A stretch of 64,000 bases of DNA. Source: Trebouxia sp. TZW2008. Its lineage: Eukaryota > Chlorophyta > Trebouxiophyceae > Trebouxiales > Trebouxiaceae. Below are positions 57,954 through 64,000 of the stretch, one piece after another. The notes below the pieces were generated by a model, which ran no database searches, was not told the origin of the DNA, and worked only from the letters and a program-made list of their open reading frames with translations. Made by a program: the position numbers and the translations under genes. The stretch is from positions 1 to 64,000 of the forward strand of contig BDIU01000303.1 of NCBI GenBank assembly GCA_002118135.1, in the 5' to 3' direction. Numbering within the stretch: the first letter of the stretch is position 1; each line of letters opens with the position of its first letter.

Positions 57954-60900
57954 ATGAAGTGGGTTCCGGGTACCCTTGCGGCTGCGAGCCCCGCAGCTGC
58001 TCCGCCTGCAGCTCGCATGGGTCACATCGCTGTCGCGGTTGATGCGCGAGAGTCCTGGGGTGACGAGATCCTGGTGGTGCACGGCGGACTCAGCGAGGGC
58101 AAGTACGCCCTGGCAGATGTCGTGATCTTTCAAGCCGAGGGCAACGCCTGGTCGCGCCCAGACATCCCAGCTGCGGGCCCACATGCGCGAGCCTTCCACT
58201 GCGCCGCTGTCGTCAGTACCAAAGTGTTCATGTTCGGCGGACACGTTTGGGTAAAAGAGAAGAAGGGCTTGCAAAAGTTCAACGATCTGTGGTGCCTGAA
58301 CACGGTCAGTCTGACACTTGTGCTGATTGACCTGTTCTGCCTGCATAGAAGCGATTTACAACGCTTTTCTGTATGACAACTGCGTTGATCACCAACACAG
58401 CTTTCCTTACTCAGTGACATTGCTGCAGTCCTTGGTTCCTGATTGCCTTGTCTTTACATTCAGCATGTCCAAGATTAAGTGTCCTATCAGCAGAAATAAC
58501 CGCTCAACTGTCTGCTGCCAATTGCAGGACAACTGGGAGTGGAGTCATGTTGATGTGGCCAAAGATGCACCGCAGCCATCAGCACGTGATTTCGCCTGCA
58601 TTGCAGCCCTGGAGGGAGGTCGCCTATTGGTGCATGGTGGCCTTGATGCTGCAGAGCGCCGCCTTGATGATGCCTGGATCTTTGATACCATCACGTAAGT
58701 CAGCTGCAGATGTGCAGTAGCTTGCATGAGTGGCCTGTGCTGCCTGCTGCTGGCTTGAAACCATCCGTCCGTCAGCAGCAGATGTACAATATGTAGCTTG
58801 CATGACATGTCTGTCATGCCTGCTGGTGGCTTGACACTGCTGGGCACAAGCTTGAATTCAGCCGTTGAGGGCATCACGTGAGGCAAAACAGCATGCAATT
58901 GTGCATTGTCGTGCACATGATAAATTTGCTGTGCACACTTGCACATCCTGCCAGCATTGATTGCATTCAGCCCTCATGCCTCATGCATGCAGCTGCACTT
59001 TGCACTGTATCCATGCGTTGAGCTGTGAGCATTTGTGAAGTCGCAACTGGAGCAAGGCAAGCCCATGCTGATTGCCAAGCTAAAGTTTAATACGCATTCT
59101 GCACTCTGGATGTCTGGATGACCTGAAACATGATGGCAAAACAGCAAGATGGTAAATTCTAAGCTGCCTGTTTGCCTTTATGGCTTGTGACAGGTGCATG
59201 TGTTAAATCTGCTGCTGCTGCTGCTGCTGCTGCTCCTGCTGCTGCTGGCTGTGCAAAGACATAGGCATTTGAGAACCCAGTATCATACGGTAGCAGCGTT
59301 ACTGGGAGGGTGAAACATCACAAGGCAGCAGCCTTGATAAGGCATGCAGGGGTAGCTGGACAGAGCTCAAAGTGTGTGTGCTGACGCCTACAGCATGCTA
59401 TGGGCACAGCATGTACACAGTGGACAGCCGTGTGTTTCTGTGTGGCAGTGACAAACAATGCCGATGGTGATGAGAGGAGCAAGGTTCAAAAGCCAGCAAC
59501 ACCTCTGTTTGACATGCAGAGGTAGCTGGACAGAACTCAAAGTGAGTGGGCTCAAGCCTAAAGCGCGGTATGGGCACAGCATGTGCAGAGTGGACAGCAG
59601 AGTTTTCTTGTTTGGTGGAGAGAACAACACAAGTCTAGCTAATGATCTCTGGACCCTGAGGGGTTTAGGGCTGGACGGTGCAGAAGCCCCTGCCTGGATA
59701 CCCCTGGAGCTGCCTGGGAATGCCCCTGCCCCACGCAAGGGCCACTCCCTGTCAGGTGAGCAGCGGAAAACAAAAACAAGTGAAAAAGCAAGATTAAGGA
59801 AAAATAGCCTTGCTGATGATTTGCGGACTCTGAGGGGTTGGGGCTAGACAGTGCAGAAACGCTTGCCTAGAAATCCTTGGAGCTGTTTGGAAGCCCCAAG
59901 CTCGGCTTCCATAGTCAAGCAGGAGGAAGCCCTAGGGCTCTTGACTACAGCCGCCCTAGGGCTGGGGCCTTTGTCAGAGCAAAGGCCACTCCTTGTCTGT
60001 CAAACATCTTTGTCAACCCTGCTGTGATGTTGCTATAATGTGTCAACTGCAGTCAAAACATGCACAGTCACATGCACTGCCAGCTTTGCATCACCTCTTG
60101 CATTGTGTGCCGCTCAACTGATCGTGTGACGATCAGCTCTCATCAACATCATAATCATAAAAAAGGTGATGAATATCATCAACGACACAGGTGTGCATGC
60201 TATAACAGGTGCTAGGCGTGTATGTCCAACAAGCTGTCATGATGATGCAGGCATGGGGCTGTGGCTAGTAGTTATGGGTGGGCGTACAGCAGATATTGGT
60301 TGGTTCCGCACCAAGACTGACAGCTTCCTCAATGACACTGTTGTGATGGACAGGTAGACCTCCCAGTGCTGACCACTTGAGTTTTCCATTGAAAAATCAT
60401 TTGCTGGTGATTGGTACACACACAAGCTGAAAATAACAGGTGCTTTGGTTTACAGCCTGAAGGGATTCTAGCCCCAGCATGTTATGCAAGCAATGCACTT
60501 TTGCATTGAACAGATGGTGTAAATGCAAAGGGCTTGGGCGCAAGGCTCCACAGTGCAGACCATCAAAAAGGTGTATCATGCCCAGGTGTTGCTGCCTGAG
60601 CATGGGTTGCAGCAAGGATTCGTCCTGCTGTTTACTTGTATGCGCAATACTGAGCATGACAGGATCTGTTGCGCGTACAGGGAAGGGGCAGTTACCTGGC
60701 GCTCACCAACGGTCAATGGAGATGCACCTGCTGCCAGAGAGTTCCACACCCTTACACCTCTCAACAAAGGCCGCCTCATGCTCTTTGGAGGTACCTGCCT
60801 GGTCCATATTTTGCCCGGTTGCACGGTGTGCCTGAGACAGAAGCAGTGGTACATCTGCAATGTTGTTGCAAAGCACATGCAGCCTGTGAGTCAAGATTTG

Positions 60901-63058
60901 CCATCAATGGTGCCCTCCAGCGTAACAGTAATATTTCCTGCAGTGCTCGCAGAGTGTCATGAAACGCATTGCTCATTGGCATTGGTGTCCAATTTGAATT
61001 CCTGACAGCTTCACGGAGAAGCAGTCATTCCCCAGGAGAAATGTCTGATCAGCGATATATATATATATCTTCAAGTCCCATCCTGATCCTTGGACTCAAC
61101 CCTTTAGACAAAGCATCCTGGCAGTGTGCCAAACTGCAATGACTTTGCAGTGCTGTCGATGGCATCAGCACGCAGACACCTGCATCAAACAGATTGCCCA
61201 TGCTTGTCTGATGTTGCATAAGTTGTACACTGCTGCTGCAACAGGTCCCCATGCCAAGCACATTCCCATCAGAAGGCAGAGTTATGTCTCATAACGATTG
61301 AACTGTATACTGCTGCTGTTACAGGTGGCAATTGCAAGCAAATCTTTAGGGAGTGGTTGTGGGTAAACACTGAAGGTGAAGCAATAGTGACTCCTTCACC
61401 AGCAGACCCAAGCATGCAGGCCTACTTAGCTTCTACATGAACTGCTGATGGCTGCTGTGACAGGTGCCAACAGCAAGCAGACTTCTGTCCAAGCACACAG
61501 TCTTTCTGGTTTTGTATGAACTGTGCACTGCTATTTTGCCAGGTGGCAATGGCAAGCAGATCTTTGGAGACTTCTGGTGGCTAGACACAGAAGGAGAAGC
61601 AGTGGTCAATCCATCACTATCAGATCAGAGCATCCAAGCCTACCTGACCTCAACAGCAGCTAGGCCAGGAGGGGCAACAGCCCTGGCCAATCACCTGCAC
61701 AGCCCCCAATCTGCCCTTGCCGGCCCTGATGCCCTCAGACACGACGCTACCCAGGTGGGTAACAGTGAGCATGGTTATTCTGCTGGATTTTCATGGGTTG
61801 TTTGCCTTATATAAGAGGGGTGACTATTGTGCAAACAGAATGCTGGCCAGGTGCATCTGTCTGTCTCTCTGTCTGTTGCAGCATGAGTAGTTGGCCACCC
61901 CCCAGGCCTCATGCCTTCAGAGACAATGCTTGCCAAGCGGGTTTTCTGTTTTCTGGTATTTGTTCAGTGCGGTTCGTATCTGATTGCCAATTGCCATAAC
62001 AGATACTGTTGCTCAGACATGACGCTAGACAGCGCTGCAAATGCGCTGTGCAGTTTGCTGATCACCAATTGATCATGCAGGCAGAAAGGGATAGCCTGGC
62101 TGGGCATCAGAGATGCTCACATCTCACACTCCCAATTTCCTCTCCACTGACCACAGTACTTGGCTTGCATGAGTTGGTCGGTATCAGTCTTTCCGGTTTT
62201 CCCACTACCCCACATGGCTTGCTGATCCTGCAGGCAGAAAGGGACAGCCTGGCTGGCCTTTCAGAAGTGCTGACATCTCAGACTCCCAACCTGATCTCGA
62301 CTGGCCACAGCGACTGGTATGGCGAGCCAGATCAAGCAATGCAGCAACAGCAGCAGCCGCAACACCCTGGCCTTACACATCTCAGAAAGCGCCTAGGCCT
62401 ACCGTTGCAGCAGTCCTTGCACCAAGAGACTGCAACTCAAGCTGCTGATGCATCAGAATTGCGGCAGCAAGGGGATTGTGCACAAGACAGCTTGAGTGCA
62501 GTGCTGCCACCACGCTTTGCCACATGCAGTTATGAGGTTAGTGCAAGACTCTGGCTGTCGGTTGGCGCAGTGTAGTGAATTTGCATTGCAGCTTCTGACG
62601 CTGCTTTACATGCAGCCTGTGTGGTGATATACCGCTGTCCTGCGGTTGACGCCCTGCTGCAACACGTTGTCATGGTCAACAGTGCTGCGCTTTAGCACAG
62701 CAGGCACAAGGTCAATTGTTGGTAGCGCGCTGTCGGATGGCTGTTGCCAATGGCTCACAAATTCCAATATGACTGTTTGTGTGTCTGTACTGAGCAGTGC
62801 ATCTGTGCTCAGAACTCGCTCTATGCGCAGGAGCTGCAACTCAAAGAGCTGGAGAGCTTGTTGCATGCATACAAGCGCTTGGCAGCCTCAAGTCAAGGGG
62901 CATACTTGCAACAGCAGCAAGCAGCTTTTGCTAGCGTGATAACAGCACATTCAGGGCGGTTCTGCCATTGTAATTCAGGCAACCTGACGCCCACAGATGT
63001 GAAGGACTTGCTGAGCGAGTACCAGCAGCAACTGCAAACAAGTCTCAGAGTACAGTAG
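57954..63058 (+). CDS. Kelch-repeat protein with C-terminal coiled coil
   Basis: Beta-propeller kelch protein of about 620 residues, probably a scaffold; partner unknown. Eight exons join in phase: 57954-58304, 58528-58694, 59520-59755, 60251-60353, 60681-60790, 61543-61754, 62234-62536 and 62831-63058. Kelch blades show the usual double-Gly strands and Trp: ILVVHGGLSEG, KVFMFGGHVW, RLLVHGGLDAAERRLDDAWI, RVFLFGGENNTSLANDLW, LVVMGGRTADIG, RLMLFGG and GDFWWLDTEG. After the propeller come a disordered Gln-rich stretch (QQQQQPQ) and a helical end (LKELESLLHAYKRLA) with DVKDLLSEYQQQL. The start ATG at 57954 has an Ala/Pro-rich lead before RMGHIAV. No BTB, F-box or ACB domain is visible, so it is not one of the common plant kelch fusions. 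Exons 3, 6 and 7 have copies in flanking introns. Confidence 0.8.
59206..59248. repeat. CTG trinucleotide run
   Basis: About 13 CTG units with one CTC interruption, in the intron before kelch exon 3. Not coding in the exon model. Confidence 0.9.
59346..59460. repeat. Acceptor-side copy of kelch exon 3
   Basis: CATGCAGGGGTAGCTGGACA and about 100 further bases repeat the start of exon 3 (59520), running to the codons corresponding to VFLFGG but with FLCGS-like changes. Spacing about 170 bp. Confidence 0.85.
59800..60000. repeat. Donor-side copies of kelch exon 3
   Basis: AATAGCCTTGCTGATGATTT... (about 59802-59890) repeats the part of exon 3 coding SLANDLWTLRG. A shorter fragment at about 59975-60000 (AAAGGCCACTCCTTGTCTGT) repeats its donor end (KGHSLS). 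Both are downstream of the true donor at 59755. Confidence 0.75.
61240..61542. repeat. Graded copies of kelch exon 6 start
   Basis: Copies follow acceptor-like CAG at about 61245, 61326 and 61466; the intact exon is at 61543. The copy at 61326 is longest (to the codons of PSMQAYLAST, then a TGA). The other two match over about 30 bp (AGGTGCCAACAGCAAGCAGA; AGGTCCCCATGCCAAGCACA). Confidence 0.8.
62060..62233. repeat. Copy of kelch exon 7 start
   Basis: ATGCAGGCAGAAAGGGATAG and about 80 more bases match the exon starting at 62234 (AERDSLAG...). The copy has lost the reading frame after about 30 bases. Confidence 0.8.
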
Positions 63059-63701
63059 ATTTGCAGGCTGCATCATATGAGTGTCAAATCTCTGCTGCGC
63101 TTGTCTTCACTTTCTGTCGTCATGTCTTGAGCACATCGATTACAGCTTTTCAGAGTGTCTTGTATCAATTCAGATTAAGCAACTGTTTTCACAGCAATGT
63201 TTGAATAGCAGATGTTGCAAAAAGCAACCAGATATCAACCAACAGCATAACTGCTCAATGGCAGTTCAGCGATCATCTTCATCATTTGAGCTGACAGATG
63301 GTTGGAGAGAAACAGCCAATATGCATGGCATTCAGATCTTTCTGTAAAAGTTTGACCGTCACAATATCGAATTTCACTGCTGAGCAAAAGCTGCAACGGA
63401 TGACTCTGCCAATTCCCTCCATGCATGTTGCAAGTTAGCACGTCCACCATCAGCATGCTGACTTGAGTAATTTTTTTCTGCTTTCACTACATTTGCAACT
63501 ACTGACATGCGTTCACTGCAAGCGTTCAACGCACGCCTGTCTGTCACATGCAGACTTCACAGCCAGCAAAGCCAATGTCAACTGCAACATGTCTATGTGC
63601 TATACTGCATTCACCTATAATAGTGCATATACAGCGTCATCTCTACTGACCAATCTGAACTCATCACAGCCTTCCTGTCCCAGGAGCTCAATACTGCCAA
63701 G
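63059..63701. other. Convergent intergenic region
   Basis: Lies between the kelch stop and the stop of the right-edge gene. No supported exon. TCTGTAAAAG at about 63341 is a possible TGTAA-type poly(A) signal for the kelch gene. Confidence 0.5.
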
Positions 63702-64000
63702 CTATGCGCCCTCAAGTTGACTGCCAGGAGCGACTGCTTCTGGTTCATGCTCTGAAGTATCACTGCGGTCAGTGGTGTCTGCCTCAGAGTCAGTCAACAG
63801 CTCTTCAGCGCTGTCACTTGCATCTGAATCATAGTCGGAATCATCTTCATCTGTGTCACAAGCTGTGTCAACATATCCCATCCCCATGAGCTGCTGCATC
63901 AAGGCCTTGAGCTCATCCTGACTGGTACCAACGCTGTAAACATCCGGGTCTGCAGACTGGTTTCGAAAGCAGTCTGGATCATCCCACTCATCCAGTTCCA
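63702..64000 (-). CDS. Acidic C-terminus of an unidentified gene (partial)
   Basis: Minus-strand frame open from the window edge to a stop at 63702-63704. It reads ELDEWDDPDCFRNQ, then SQDELKALMQQLMGMGYVDT, then a strongly acidic Asp/Glu/Ser tail (DTDEDDSDYDSDASDSAEEL). Such tails are common in nuclear and trafficking proteins and do not identify a family. Only the last about 98 residues are in the window, with the 5' part beyond 64000. The codon pattern and lack of stops support real coding. Confidence 0.6.
   Translation of the reverse strand, partial: ELDEWDDPDCFRNQSADPDVYSVGTSQDELKALMQQLMGMGYVDTACDTDEDDSDYDSDASDSAEELLTDSEADTTDRSDTSEHEPEAVAPGSQLEGA

Overview
The window reads as nuclear DNA of a photosynthetic eukaryote, most likely a chlorophyte green alga. 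The genes are intron-rich with GT-AG splice sites. One gene encodes a plastid psbA-translation factor of the HCF173 type. Another is a four-domain voltage-gated cation channel, a family kept by green algae and absent from land plants. The exact lineage is inference. Splice acceptors are very often (TGC)ATGCAG, and there is a 2-bp N gap at 7988-7989.

Layout, left to right. (1) The end of an unidentified plus-strand gene, about 0.5-1.9 kb. (2) A six-exon epoxide hydrolase, 2617-7070, plus. (3) Two tandem 3' tails of a non-LTR retrotransposon, 7.6-8.5 kb, minus. (4) A very large U-box E3 ligase-like gene, about 8.66-24.45 kb, plus, with 13 exons that I could join in phase. (5) A WDR55/Jip5-type WD40 protein, 25444-28082, plus. 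(6) A poorly resolved stretch with a hairpin, a TATA-like site and one possible terminal exon, 28.1-29.25 kb. (7) The four-domain channel, 49088 down to 29368, minus. (8) A divergent promoter, then the HCF173-like gene, 49528-55559, plus. (9) PIG-H, 57655 down to 56901, minus. (10) A divergent promoter, then a kelch/coiled-coil gene, 57954-63058, plus. (11) The acidic C-terminus of an unidentified minus-strand gene running off the right edge. The genes do not form one pathway; this is an ordinary mixed eukaryotic neighbourhood.

The most striking feature is not a gene. Most plus-strand genes carry tandem, decaying copies of exon edges inside their introns. Copies of a splice acceptor plus the first part of the exon lie upstream of the intact exon. 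Less often, copies of the exon end plus its donor lie downstream. Copies generally become more diverged with distance from the intact exon. The cases include a 10-unit array with higher-order structure (10.26-11.46 kb), a strict 145-bp array of six (15.3-16.05 kb), and smaller sets in the epoxide hydrolase, HCF173 and kelch genes. WDR55 and PIG-H have none, and the channel has at most one or two. A second point of interest is the channel's predicted selectivity filter, A/E/N/D instead of the calcium-channel E/E/E/E.
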